Positions 23,062 through 31,587 of a stretch of DNA of 64,000 nucleotides are shown piece after piece. The notes under the pieces are model-generated. The model was not told the origin of the DNA and did no database searches. It was given only the letters and a program-made list of their open reading frames with translations. The position numbers and the translations under genes were made by a program. Source of the stretch: Agrobacterium rubi TR3 = NBRC 13261 (GTDB taxonomy: Bacteria; Pseudomonadota; Alphaproteobacteria; Rhizobiales; Rhizobiaceae); assembly GCF_000739935.1 (NCBI RefSeq), contig NZ_BBJU01000014.1:62001-126000 (forward strand). Reading direction: 5' to 3'. Within the stretch, counting starts at the first letter, position 1. Every line of letters begins with the position of its first letter.

Positions 23062-24300
23062 TTATGCTGCGCCCGCAGCTAGCGTCGTTGCGTCCCATAC
23101 GCGCAGGAAATTGCCGCTGTAGACCTTGTATATCCGCTCCTGCGGCCAGCCGGCGTCAAGCATGGCGCGGGTAAAGTTGCGCAGATCCGCACCGGTTTTC
23201 ATGCCTGTCGGAATGCTGCTGATGCCGCCATCAAAATCACTACCGAAGGACAGGTGGTTCCAGGCGTCGTCGGTCACGTCCATGCTGGTGATGAGCTGCG
23301 CCAGCCTCTCGTAGTAGTTCACCACGAAAGCAATGTCTGCATCACGGTCCGGGCTGCCGTCGGGCAGGCGCGCATCCTTGAGATAATAGGGTGAGAGAAT
23401 GATGCTGATCGTGCCGCCGGTCTCGACAATGGCCCGAACCGCATCGTTGGAAAATGTCCGCGCCAGGTGTTTTGATCGGGAAACCTGTCCTGCGGTGCTT
23501 ATGCTGCGCGCGGCTCCATGGGACGCAAGCAGTGGAGCACCGCGCGCCTTGCATATGCCTGCGATCTCAATGACCGCCTCGCTGCGACTATGGGAAACGT
23601 CAACCATCAGCCCCAGGTTGATACATCGATGGACGAAACGTCGTCCGAAGGCGGAGAGGCCGCCGCCACGCACGCGTCGCCAGGAGTTCATTGGCTGGAA
23701 GCCCGCCTCGCATATGTCCGTATGGCTGAAATGGTTGAGAGTGATGTAGGCACCACCCTGGGCGGCGATTTGCTCAAGTCTTGACAGCCGCAAGGCTTCT
23801 GTGCGGCACCCCGATGCGCCGAGAATATGTGCGCCCTCGACAGACAAGATTGCACTTGCGACGCCTTCGTCGCGGGCTCGTCTGACCTCGTCCGGCGAGG
23901 CCGTCAAGCGCATGGCGCCCCCACTTTCTGCAGCGATACGTCCGACATAGTCGCGATGATCCCGCCAGTGTTTCCAGGGATCGGCAAAGGGAAGGGAAAT
24001 GAGATTTTCCCAAAGAGCATGAGCGCTGAAACAGGCGCCGCCGTAGCCGCCTCTGATGAAATCGAGGCCACTGACATGCTCGCAATGCGGACTGTTCTTT
24101 CCTTTCGGCGTGATCTTTTTGATAATCTTTATGGACAACGGCTCATGCTTGGTCTTCCAGTCGCCTTTCCAGAAATCATAGCCACCGACGCGGGTGAGGT
24201 AGAGCGTATCGAGATGGGTGTCGATGGGGTAGGCTTTGAGATGGACCGTGTCCAGAAGGTCATCATCGGTGACGGAGAGACTGGTACGTTGGAGTGTCAT
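23062..24300 (-). CDS. Membrane dipeptidase (peptidase M19)
   Basis: A 412-residue zinc dipeptidase of the renal-dipeptidase family, which splits dipeptides including Cys-Gly, and D-amino-acid-containing ones in some bacteria. The metal site is visible: His29 and Asp31 in PIDTHLDTLY, the bridging glutamate in LSVEGAHILG, and histidines in LNHFSH and DVSHSRSEAVIEI. FGSDFDGG near the C-terminus is also typical. There is no signal peptide, so it is cytosolic. Start: the ATG at 24300 with AGGGAAC 6 bases upstream. The 13-base motif shared with the cysG and fpr upstream regions lies at 24337-24349. Confidence 0.92.
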   Translation of the reverse strand: MTLQRTSLSVTDDDLLDTVHLKAYPIDTHLDTLYLTRVGGYDFWKGDWKTKHEPLSIKIIKKITPKGKNSPHCEHVSGLDFIRGGYGGACFSAHALWENLISLPFADPWKHWRDHRDYVGRIAAESGGAMRLTASPDEVRRARDEGVASAILSVEGAHILGASGCRTEALRLSRLEQIAAQGGAYITLNHFSHTDICEAGFQPMNSWRRVRGGGLSAFGRRFVHRCINLGLMVDVSHSRSEAVIEIAGICKARGAPLLASHGAARSISTAGQVSRSKHLARTFSNDAVRAIVETGGTISIILSPYYLKDARLPDGSPDRDADIAFVVNYYERLAQLITSMDVTDDAWNHLSFGSDFDGGISSIPTGMKTGADLRNFTRAMLDAGWPQERIYKVYSGNFLRVWDATTLAAGAA

Positions 24301-24336
24301 CGCTGTTCCCTGCAGAAAAATGCCCAAACCTGAAAC

Positions 24337-24349
24337 TGAAGGTACAGAA
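24337..24349 (-). promoter_or_regulatory. Shared motif copy 1 (dipeptidase upstream)
   Basis: On the minus strand this reads TTCTGTACCTTCA, 37 bases before the dipeptidase ATG and just behind a TTATAT box. The same motif in sense orientation stands before cysG (53513-53525) and fpr (57584-57596). It is probably an operator or promoter element. Confidence 0.5.
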
Positions 24350-24597
24350 CATATAACCCGGAATGATGAACGCAATAATCTTACCAGCTCCCTCGTTTAC
24401 GGGCGAAACGGCGTCCGCCGCTTTTTGTCCATCAATGGAGACGAACGCTTTCGACACGCCGTTTTGGCATACTTGGTGAGTTTGTGCACGGCAGACATGC
24501 GGTGGTAAATTTCCCGTTTTTTCCCTGTCTGTCGCCTTGCCGTTTGACAGCGGTAGTGCCAAAACAAACGCCATAAATGCAAAATGGAGGCATATCC

Positions 24598-26034
24598 GTG
24601 GAACAGGCAGAAATCGGTTTGATCGGTCTTGGCGTAATGGGGTCGAACCTCGCGCTCAACATCGCAGAAAAAGGCAACAAGATTGCTGTTTTCAACCGAA
24701 CCCCGGAAGTCACGAAGAAATTCTACGCCGATGCAGGCGAGTTGCAGGGCCAGATCATTCCTTGCGAAACCATTGAAGACTTCATTGCCGCCATCCGCCC
24801 ACCGCGTCCGATTATCATCATGATCAAGGCTGGCGATCCCGTCGATCAGCAGATGGAAATTCTGAAGCCCCATCTCGAAAACGGCGACATCATGATCGAC
24901 GCCGGTAATGCGAATTTCCGCGATACGATCCGCCGTTTCGACACGCTCAAGGATACTGACCTGACCTTTATCGGCATGGGAGTATCCGGTGGTGAAGAAG
25001 GTGCACGTCACGGCCCATCCATCATGGTTGGCGGCACGGAAGAGAGCTGGAAGCGCGTCGAGAAGGTGCTGACCTCCATCTCCGCGAAATACGACAACGA
25101 CCCATGCGTGGCGTGGCTCGGCAATGATGGCGCAGGCCACTTCGTCAAGACCATCCACAACGGCATCGAATATGCCGACATGCAGATGATTGCCGAAATC
25201 TACGGCATTCTGCGCGATGGCTTGAACCTCAGCGCGACCGAGATTGCCGATGTGTTCGCAGAGTGGAACAAGGGTCGGCTCAACTCCTACCTCATCGAAA
25301 TTACCGAAAAGGTTCTGCGCGCCGCAGACCCGATCACCGGCAAGCCTATGGTCGATCTCATTCTCGACAAGGCTGGTCAGAAGGGCACCGGCAAGTGGTC
25401 GGTCATTGAAGCGCAGAACATGGGCGTTGCCGCCACTGCCATCGAAGCTGCCGTTGCCGCCCGCATCCTGTCTTCGCAGAAGACCGAGCGCGAATCTGCC
25501 GAAACCATTCTCGGCCTGCCAAAGGCGCTGCCTGCGCCTGCGGATAAAAAGGCTTTCATCGACGATCTGGAAAACGCGCTTCTAGCCGCAAAGATCGGCG
25601 CCTATGCGCAGGGCTTTGCCGTGATGGCTGCTGCATCCAAGGAATTCGGCTGGGATCTGCCGATGCCGACAATCGCCCGCATCTGGCGCGCTGGCTGCAT
25701 CATCCGCTCGCAGTTCCTGGATGAAATCACATCGGCCTTCACCAAAGACCCGCATGTTGCGAACCTGATCGTCACGCCAGCCTTCTCGCAGATGGTGAAG
25801 GACACCGACGCTCCACTGCGTCACGTCGTGTCGTATGCCGTTCTCTCCGGCCTGCCGGTTCCCGCACTTGCCTCGGCTCTCGGCTACTTCGATGCCTACC
25901 GCCGTGCCCGCGGAAGCGCTAACCTCATTCAGGCGCAGCGCGATTTCTTCGGTGCGCATGGCTTCGAGCGCACCGATGGCGTGGACAAGCCGCATGGCCC
26001 ATGGGGCAGCGGTCTCGATATTTTCTCGAAGTAA
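24598..26034 (+). CDS. gnd: 6-phosphogluconate dehydrogenase (decarboxylating)
   Basis: Gnd oxidises 6-phosphogluconate to ribulose 5-phosphate and CO2, giving NADPH, in the oxidative pentose phosphate pathway. The 478-residue enzyme shows the nucleotide-binding GLGVMGSNLALNIAE at the N-terminus, the IDAGNANFRDT and GMGVSGGEEGARHGPSIMVGG signatures, and GAGHFVKTIHNGIEYADMQMIAE with the catalytic lysine and glutamate. The C-terminal all-helical domain is complete. Start: GTG at 24598 with GGAGG 7 bases upstream; the ATG at 24577 is not preceded by a site. A terminator follows at 26044-26069. Confidence 0.97.
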   Translation: MEQAEIGLIGLGVMGSNLALNIAEKGNKIAVFNRTPEVTKKFYADAGELQGQIIPCETIEDFIAAIRPPRPIIIMIKAGDPVDQQMEILKPHLENGDIMIDAGNANFRDTIRRFDTLKDTDLTFIGMGVSGGEEGARHGPSIMVGGTEESWKRVEKVLTSISAKYDNDPCVAWLGNDGAGHFVKTIHNGIEYADMQMIAEIYGILRDGLNLSATEIADVFAEWNKGRLNSYLIEITEKVLRAADPITGKPMVDLILDKAGQKGTGKWSVIEAQNMGVAATAIEAAVAARILSSQKTERESAETILGLPKALPAPADKKAFIDDLENALLAAKIGAYAQGFAVMAAASKEFGWDLPMPTIARIWRAGCIIRSQFLDEITSAFTKDPHVANLIVTPAFSQMVKDTDAPLRHVVSYAVLSGLPVPALASALGYFDAYRRARGSANLIQAQRDFFGAHGFERTDGVDKPHGPWGSGLDIFSK

Positions 26035-26043
26035 ACTCAAAAA

Positions 26044-26069
26044 GGCCCGTTCCAAGCGGGCCTTTTTTT
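26044..26069 (+). terminator. Rho-independent terminator of gnd
   Basis: The stem GGCCCG/CGGGCC with a 7-base loop is followed by T7, 9 bases after the gnd stop. Confidence 0.92.
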
Positions 26070-26164
26070 ATGCGGTGCAGCAGCTGACGCGTTAAGGTCA
26101 ACGGATGGTTAAACAAATGCGGTTAAAGTGATTCCAGTAACGCGTTTGAAGGCTGTTTCAGAGT

Positions 26165-26482
26165 ATGTGGACCAAGCATCACAAGAAAAGACGTTTCGGG
26201 CGTCTGGTCGTTCCGGCCATCACGGTCGCCTTTCTGTCCTATTTCGGATATCATTCCATTCACGGCGATTTCGGGCTGGAGGCTGCGGAGCGGCTGGAGC
26301 ATCAGCGCGTGGCGCGCACAGCCGAGCTTGCAAAGTTGACGAAGACGCGTGTTTCGCTGGAGCGGCAGGTCGAGTTGATGAGCGATGGATCGCTGGAGCG
26401 TGACATGATCGATGAAATCTCGCGCTATCAGCTTAATATGTCGCGCGCCGACGAAATCGTCATCATGAACGCCTATTTCTGA
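26165..26482 (+). CDS. FtsB/DivIC-like septum formation initiator
   Basis: A 105-residue bitopic protein with a basic N-terminus (MWTKHHKKRRFGR), one membrane helix (LVVPAITVAFLSYFGYHSI) and a coiled coil of about 50 residues (LEHQRVARTAELAKLTKTRVSLERQVELM), then a short acidic end (ERDMIDEISRYQLNMSRADEIVI). This is the layout of FtsB, which links FtsQ and FtsL in the division complex, and the YHSIHGDFGL segment is typical of the alphaproteobacterial members. It sits just upstream of pdhA, the usual place in Rhizobiales. Confidence 0.9.
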   Translation: MWTKHHKKRRFGRLVVPAITVAFLSYFGYHSIHGDFGLEAAERLEHQRVARTAELAKLTKTRVSLERQVELMSDGSLERDMIDEISRYQLNMSRADEIVIMNAYF

Positions 26483-26634
26483 TTAACCTGATATCGGTTA
26501 ATCGACTTTTTTAATTTATTCACAGCGACTTAGGCAGAATATGAGCCATGCGTTTATGGCATTGCTGCTTTTCCTTTTCTTGCATATGGTGCGCCCCAAT
26601 CCAACCATTCTAATGGCAACTCAGGGAGGGATGA

Positions 26635-27681
26635 ATGGCGCCGCGAAAAACCGCGACCGTATCCGGCCGCAAGACCACGGCAAAGACCGCCACCAAGGAA
26701 TTCACCGGCAAGAATACGCCGGACTTTGGTAAAGACGAAGAGTTGCACGCCTATCGTGAAATGCTTCTGATCCGCCGATTCGAAGAAAAGGCCGGCCAGC
26801 TTTACGGCATGGGCTTCATCGGTGGTTTCTGTCACCTCTACATCGGGCAGGAAGCTGTCGTTGTCGGCATGAACATGTCGCAGAAGGAAGGCGATCAGGT
26901 CATCACCGCTTACCGTGACCACGGCCATATGCTGGCTGCTGGCATGAGCGCACGTGGCGTCATGGCCGAGTTGACCGGACGCCAGGGCGGTTTGTCCAAG
27001 GGCAAGGGCGGCTCCATGCACATGTTCTCCAAGGAAAAGCATTTCTACGGCGGCCACGGCATCGTGGGTGCTCAGGTTTCTCTGGGAACCGGTCTTGCCT
27101 TCGCCAACAAGTATCGCGGCAATGACAGCGTTTCCGTTGCTTACTTCGGTGATGGCGCTGCCAACCAGGGTCAGGTCTACGAGAGCTTCAACATGGCTGC
27201 TCTCTGGAAACTGCCGATCATCTATATCGTCGAAAACAACCACTATGCGATGGGTACGTCCACGGCGCGCGCCACGGCGCAGTCCAACTACTCGCTGCGT
27301 GGTTCTGGCTTCGGCATTCCCGGCGTACAGGTCGATGGCATGGATGTCCGTGCCGTGAAGGCGGCTGCGGACGAAGCGCTTGAGCACTGCCGTTCCGGCA
27401 AGGGTCCGATCATTCTGGAAATGCTGACCTACCGCTACCGTGGTCACTCCATGTCCGACCCGGCGAAATACCGTTCCAAGGACGAAGTGCAGAAAATGCG
27501 CGCGGAACATGACCCAATCGAGCAGGTCAAGGCGCGGCTCCTTCAACAGGGCTGGGCCACTGAGGATGAACTGAAGGCAATCGACAAGGATGTCCGTGAC
27601 GTCGTTGCCGACAGCGCCGAGTTCGCCCAGACCGATCCAGAGCCGGATGTATCCGAGCTCTACACCGACATTCTGCTCTGA
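26635..27681 (+). CDS. pdhA: Pyruvate dehydrogenase E1 component, alpha subunit
   Basis: PdhA with PdhB forms the thiamine-diphosphate-dependent E1 that decarboxylates pyruvate and acetylates the lipoyl group of E2. The 348-residue product contains the TPP motif from GDGAANQGQ to the distal NN (VAYFGDGAANQG ... IVENNHYAMGT), the family signatures MLLIRRFEEKAGQLYG and GGFCHLYIGQEA, and the phosphorylation-loop region YRYRGHSMSDPAKYR. The first ~30 residues are a Lys/Thr-rich extension. GGGAGGG stands 5 bases upstream of the ATG at 26635. It is the first gene of the pdhABC cluster, 18 bases before pdhB. Confidence 0.97.
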   Translation: MAPRKTATVSGRKTTAKTATKEFTGKNTPDFGKDEELHAYREMLLIRRFEEKAGQLYGMGFIGGFCHLYIGQEAVVVGMNMSQKEGDQVITAYRDHGHMLAAGMSARGVMAELTGRQGGLSKGKGGSMHMFSKEKHFYGGHGIVGAQVSLGTGLAFANKYRGNDSVSVAYFGDGAANQGQVYESFNMAALWKLPIIYIVENNHYAMGTSTARATAQSNYSLRGSGFGIPGVQVDGMDVRAVKAAADEALEHCRSGKGPIILEMLTYRYRGHSMSDPAKYRSKDEVQKMRAEHDPIEQVKARLLQQGWATEDELKAIDKDVRDVVADSAEFAQTDPEPDVSELYTDILL

Positions 27682-27699
27682 TTTGGGAAGGGAGATAAC

Positions 27700-29127
27700 A
27701 TGCCTATAGAAATTCTCATGCCCGCCCTTTCCCCAACCATGGAGGAAGGCACGCTTTCCAAATGGCTGAAGAAAGAGGGTGACAAAGTTTCCTCCGGCGA
27801 CGCGATTGCTGAAATCGAAACTGACAAGGCAACGATGGAAGTCGAAGCGGTGGACGAAGGTGTCATCGGCAAGCTACTGATTGAAGCCGGTACAGAAGGC
27901 GTGAAGGTCAACACGGCCATTGCCGTTCTGCTTCAGGACGGCGAAAGCGCGGACGATCTGTCCGCGTCTTCCGCCCCTAAGAAGGAAGAGCCGAAGGCAG
28001 ACGCTGCCAATTCCGGTTCTGACGCTGCTGGCGGCAAGACCCGCGAAGCCAGCGAAGAGCCTTCTGCCGACAAGGAAGCCGCAAAGGTTCCGGCCGCGCC
28101 AAAGATCGAAGTTGCTGCCGACCCGGATATCCCCGAGGGCACCGAGTTCGTAACACAGACGGTGCGCGAAGCGCTTCGTGATGCGATGGCCGAAGAAATG
28201 CGCTCCGACGAGAACGTTTTCGTCATGGGTGAAGAAGTCGCCGAATACCAGGGCGCTTACAAGATCACTCAGGGTCTTCTGCAGGAATTCGGCGCCAAGC
28301 GCGTGATCGATACGCCGATCACCGAACACGGCTTTGCCGGTATCGGCGTCGGTGCAGCGATGACGGGTCTGCGCCCGATCGTCGAATTCATGACGTTCAA
28401 CTTTGCCATGCAGGCCATCGACCAGATCGTCAACTCTGCTGCCAAGACGCTTTATATGTCTGGTGGTCAGATGGGCGCACCTATGGTGTTCCGTGGTCCG
28501 TCGGGTGCCGCTGCCCGCGTGGCCGCTCAGCACTCGCAGTGCTACGCCGCATGGTACAGCCATATTCCGGGCCTAAAGGTCATCATGCCGTACACGGCTG
28601 CTGACGCGAAGGGTCTGCTCAAGGCTGCGATCCGCGATCCGAACCCGATCATCTTCCTCGAAAACGAAATTCTCTACGGCCAGAGCTTCGAAGTTCCGAA
28701 GATGGATGATTTCGTTCTGCCAATCGGCAAGGCGCGCATTCACCGCAAGGGCAAGGATGCGACTATCGTTTCCTTCGGTATCGGTATGACCTATGCCATC
28801 AAGGCTGTTGCGGAACTCGAAAAGCTCGGCATCGATGTCGAACTGATCGACCTGCGCACCATCCGTCCGATGGACCTGCCGACGGTGATCGAATCCGTCA
28901 AGAAGACGGGTCGTTTGGTGACCGTGGAAGAAGGCTTCCCGCAGTCATCGGTCGGTGACTTCATTTCCAACAGCGTTCAGCGCGCCGCATTCGATTATCT
29001 CGATGCGCCGATCCTGACGATTGCTGGCAAGGACGTTCCGATGCCTTACGCGGCGAACCTCGAAAAGCTGGCTCTGCCGAATGTCGATGAAGTCATTCAG
29101 GCCGTCAAAACCGTCTGCTACAAATGA
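27700..29127 (+). CDS. pdhB: Pyruvate dehydrogenase E1 beta subunit with lipoyl domain
   Basis: A 475-residue E1 beta subunit. Residues 1-78 are a complete lipoyl domain with the attachment lysine in [17 protein letters not shown], followed by an Ala/Glu/Lys-rich linker of about 60 residues. The E1 beta catalytic domain starts at [14 protein letters not shown] and includes [38 protein letters not shown] and the C-terminal transketolase domain. Fusion of a lipoyl domain to E1 beta is known in alphaproteobacteria such as Sinorhizobium. GGGAAGGGAG precedes the ATG. The stop overlaps a possible ATG (29124) of the next gene. Confidence 0.96.
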   Translation: MPIEILMPALSPTMEEGTLSKWLKKEGDKVSSGDAIAEIETDKATMEVEAVDEGVIGKLLIEAGTEGVKVNTAIAVLLQDGESADDLSASSAPKKEEPKADAANSGSDAAGGKTREASEEPSADKEAAKVPAAPKIEVAADPDIPEGTEFVTQTVREALRDAMAEEMRSDENVFVMGEEVAEYQGAYKITQGLLQEFGAKRVIDTPITEHGFAGIGVGAAMTGLRPIVEFMTFNFAMQAIDQIVNSAAKTLYMSGGQMGAPMVFRGPSGAAARVAAQHSQCYAAWYSHIPGLKVIMPYTAADAKGLLKAAIRDPNPIIFLENEILYGQSFEVPKMDDFVLPIGKARIHRKGKDATIVSFGIGMTYAIKAVAELEKLGIDVELIDLRTIRPMDLPTVIESVKKTGRLVTVEEGFPQSSVGDFISNSVQRAAFDYLDAPILTIAGKDVPMPYAANLEKLALPNVDEVIQAVKTVCYK

Positions 29128-29138
29128 AGGAGGAGAAT

Positions 29139-29426
29139 TTGGGTAAAATCAAACACATCCTCCCGGCCGGTGAAAACTGGTATCGTGTTGTAGGGTCTAA
29201 GGACGCACCTCAGTTCGAGCGTATCGTCTTTTGGGCTGTGATCAATGACGGTGAGGGCGATGTCGTCGCCGGTGTCCCGCGTGAGGATATCGGCGTCATC
29301 GGCGCCGTGAGCGACTGGCTGAGTGATGTTGCGGGATACATCGAAGTCTCGCCGTCGCAGCTAAGTTCACTGGCAGAAAAACCTGAAGAATTGGAACAGT
29401 ACAATCTCGTTTGGGGGGAGGGCTAG
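29139..29426 (+). CDS. Small conserved-looking protein between pdhB and pdhC
   Basis: A 95-residue cytosolic protein of unknown function ([55 protein letters not shown]) with no cysteine or membrane segment. I prefer the TTG at 29139 as start, because a near-perfect AAGGAGGAG (29127-29135) stands in front of it. An in-frame ATG at 29124, overlapping the pdhB stop as ATGA, would add five residues. Only two bases separate its stop from the pdhC ATG, so it must be co-translated with the PDH subunits and is probably an accessory or regulatory protein of the complex. I recall DUF5076 as the family name for such genes, but cannot confirm it. Confidence 0.8.
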   Translation: MGKIKHILPAGENWYRVVGSKDAPQFERIVFWAVINDGEGDVVAGVPREDIGVIGAVSDWLSDVAGYIEVSPSQLSSLAEKPEELEQYNLVWGEG

Positions 29427-29428
29427 TC

Positions 29429-30820
29429 ATGCCTATCAACATCACAATGCCTGCCCTTTCGCCAACCATGGAAGAGGGAAATCTCACCAAATGGCTGGTC
29501 AAGGAAGGCGATAAGGTTGGTCCCGGCGACGTGATTGCCGAGATCGAAACGGACAAGGCTACCATGGAAGTGGAAGCCGTTGACGAAGGCGTCGTTGCCA
29601 AGCTGGTCGTTCCAGCTGGTTCCGAGGCCGTCAAGGTCAATGCCGTGATCGCAATCCTAGCTGCAGAAGGCGAAGATGTGGCTGACGCTGCCAAGGGCGG
29701 TGACGCTGCACCTGCAAAGGCCGAGGCGAAAGCCGAAGCACCGAGGCAGGACGCTGCAAAGGCTGAAGCACCGAAGGAAGAAAAGACGGAAGCTGCTCCT
29801 GCTAAGGCTGAAAATCCGGTTGCGGATCAGGGTCCGGCACCTTCCACGCCAGCACCTATGTCGAAATCCGGCGAGCGCATCTTTGCGTCTCCACTGGCCC
29901 GTCGTCTGGCAAAGGATGCCGGTCTTGATCTGTCTGGTGTGTCCGGTTCCGGCCCGCATGGTCGTATCGTCAAGACTGACGTCGAGAAGGCCGCCGCTTC
30001 CGGCGGTGCCAAGGCGGCTCCGGCTGCTGCACCATCCGCTGGCACTGCGGCTCCAGCGCCTGCCAAGGGTCCTTCGGACGAAAACGTGCTGAAACTGTTT
30101 GCGGAAGGCTCCTACGAGCTTCTGCCGCATGATGGCATGCGCAAGACAATCGCCTCGCGCCTGACGGAGTCGACGCAGACCGTTCCGTCCTACACGGTTT
30201 CGATGGAATGCGAACTCGATGCGATGCTGAAGCTTCGTGCCGAGATCAATGCGTCCGCTCCGGTGAAGAAGACGGAGAAGGGCGAGGTTCCGACCTTCAA
30301 GCTTTCCGTCAACGACTTCATCATCAAGGCGATGGCGCTTGCGCTGCGTGACGTTCCGATGGCGAATGCATCGTGGACATCAACGGCCCGCGTTCTGCAT
30401 AAGCATGCCGATGTCGGTGTTGCCGTGTCGATCCCGGACGGCCTGATCACGCCAATCGTGCGCAGTGCCGAGACGAAGACGCTGTCTGCGATCTCCAACG
30501 AGGTCAAGGATCTTGCCAAGCGTGCGCGCGACAAGAAGCTGAAGCCGGAAGAATACCAGGGCGGCACCACATCCGTGTCCAACCTCGGCATGTTCGGCGT
30601 CTCATCCTTCACCTCGATCGTCAATCTGCCGCAGGCATCCATCGTGTCTATTGGTGCTGGCGTCGAAAAGCCGGTTGTGCGTGGTGGCAAGATCGAAGTG
30701 GGTACGGTCATGACCGCCACCTTCGCCTTCGACCACCGCGTCATCGACGGTGCGCTGGGTGCAGAACTCGCATCTGCCTTCAAGCGCTACATCGAAAACC
30801 CGATGGGCATGTTGGTGTAA
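29429..30820 (+). CDS. pdhC: Dihydrolipoamide acetyltransferase (PDH E2)
   Basis: E2 forms the core of the pyruvate dehydrogenase complex and passes the acetyl group from lipoamide to CoA. The 463-residue protein has one lipoyl domain (residues 1-78, lysine in [17 protein letters not shown], identical to the PdhB motif), an Ala/Glu/Lys/Pro-rich linker with repeated KAEAP units, the peripheral subunit-binding domain ([14 protein letters not shown] to [14 protein letters not shown]) and the catalytic domain ending in [13 protein letters not shown] with the active-site histidine and aspartate. Start: the ATG at 29429 with GGGGGAGGG upstream. Confidence 0.97.
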   Translation: MPINITMPALSPTMEEGNLTKWLVKEGDKVGPGDVIAEIETDKATMEVEAVDEGVVAKLVVPAGSEAVKVNAVIAILAAEGEDVADAAKGGDAAPAKAEAKAEAPRQDAAKAEAPKEEKTEAAPAKAENPVADQGPAPSTPAPMSKSGERIFASPLARRLAKDAGLDLSGVSGSGPHGRIVKTDVEKAAASGGAKAAPAAAPSAGTAAPAPAKGPSDENVLKLFAEGSYELLPHDGMRKTIASRLTESTQTVPSYTVSMECELDAMLKLRAEINASAPVKKTEKGEVPTFKLSVNDFIIKAMALALRDVPMANASWTSTARVLHKHADVGVAVSIPDGLITPIVRSAETKTLSAISNEVKDLAKRARDKKLKPEEYQGGTTSVSNLGMFGVSSFTSIVNLPQASIVSIGAGVEKPVVRGGKIEVGTVMTATFAFDHRVIDGALGAELASAFKRYIENPMGMLV

Positions 30821-30880
30821 AAAAACGCTGAGCCGGAAGCCGGGTAACGGTTTTCGGCTCGCTCCATTCGCGAGGCTGAC

Positions 30881-31525
30881 ATGACGAAAACCGTTCTTTG
30901 CTATGGCGACAGTCTGACCTGGGGTTTCGACGCCGAAAATCTTGGTCGTCATGCCTTTGAAGACCGTTGGCCGAGCGTTTTGCAAAAAGCGCTGGGAACG
31001 GATGTCAATGTCATTGCCGAAGGGCTGAACGGTCGGACCACGGCTTATGACGATCATTTGGCTGATTGCGACCGCAACGGTGCGCGTATTCTGCCCACGC
31101 TGCTGCACAGTCACGCCCCGCTCGATCTCGTCATCATCATGCTGGGCACGAATGATCTGAAACGCGGTATCGGTAGCGGCAACGCTGTTGGTGCGGTGAA
31201 GGGTGTGGAGCGGCTCATCAATTTGGTGCGCAGCCACGTTTGGTCGTTCGATGACGAGCAGCCGGAAATCCTGATCGTGTCTGCACCGCATATTTGCGAA
31301 ACAGGCAATGAGATGTTCGCTGCCATGTTCATCGATGCGGTTGAGGAATCGCAGATGATGGGCTCGCTCTATCGAGATATGGCGGATGAGAAGGGCTGCG
31401 GCTTTTTCGATGCAGCCTCCGTTGCGGTGACGACGCCTGTCGATGGCGTTCATCTGGATGCAGAAAACACACGTGCGATTGGAAGAGGCCTAGAGCCCGT
31501 CGTTCGCATGATGCTTGGACTTTAA
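30881..31525 (+). CDS. SGNH/GDSL-family hydrolase
   Basis: A 214-residue hydrolase of the SGNH fold, probably an arylesterase or acyl-esterase. All four blocks are seen: the nucleophile Ser11 in CYGDSLTWGFD, the glycine in EGLNGRTT, the asparagine in MLGTNDLKRG, and Asp/His in DGVHLDAENT near the C-terminus. There is no signal peptide, so it acts in the cytoplasm. It lies between pdhC (60 bases upstream) and lpdA (62 bases downstream), inside the PDH cluster, with no known role in it. Substrate unknown. Confidence 0.88.
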   Translation: MTKTVLCYGDSLTWGFDAENLGRHAFEDRWPSVLQKALGTDVNVIAEGLNGRTTAYDDHLADCDRNGARILPTLLHSHAPLDLVIIMLGTNDLKRGIGSGNAVGAVKGVERLINLVRSHVWSFDDEQPEILIVSAPHICETGNEMFAAMFIDAVEESQMMGSLYRDMADEKGCGFFDAASVAVTTPVDGVHLDAENTRAIGRGLEPVVRMMLGL

Positions 31526-31587
31526 AAGAAATCGACTGAGGCTGCGGCATGGTTTCGCCCTCGGGAAGACAAAGGCAGGAAACAGAC

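Noticed and set aside
24397..25158. Minus-strand frame of 253 codons overlapping gnd
   Set aside because: Antisense to the conserved N-terminal half of gnd and without ribosome binding site.
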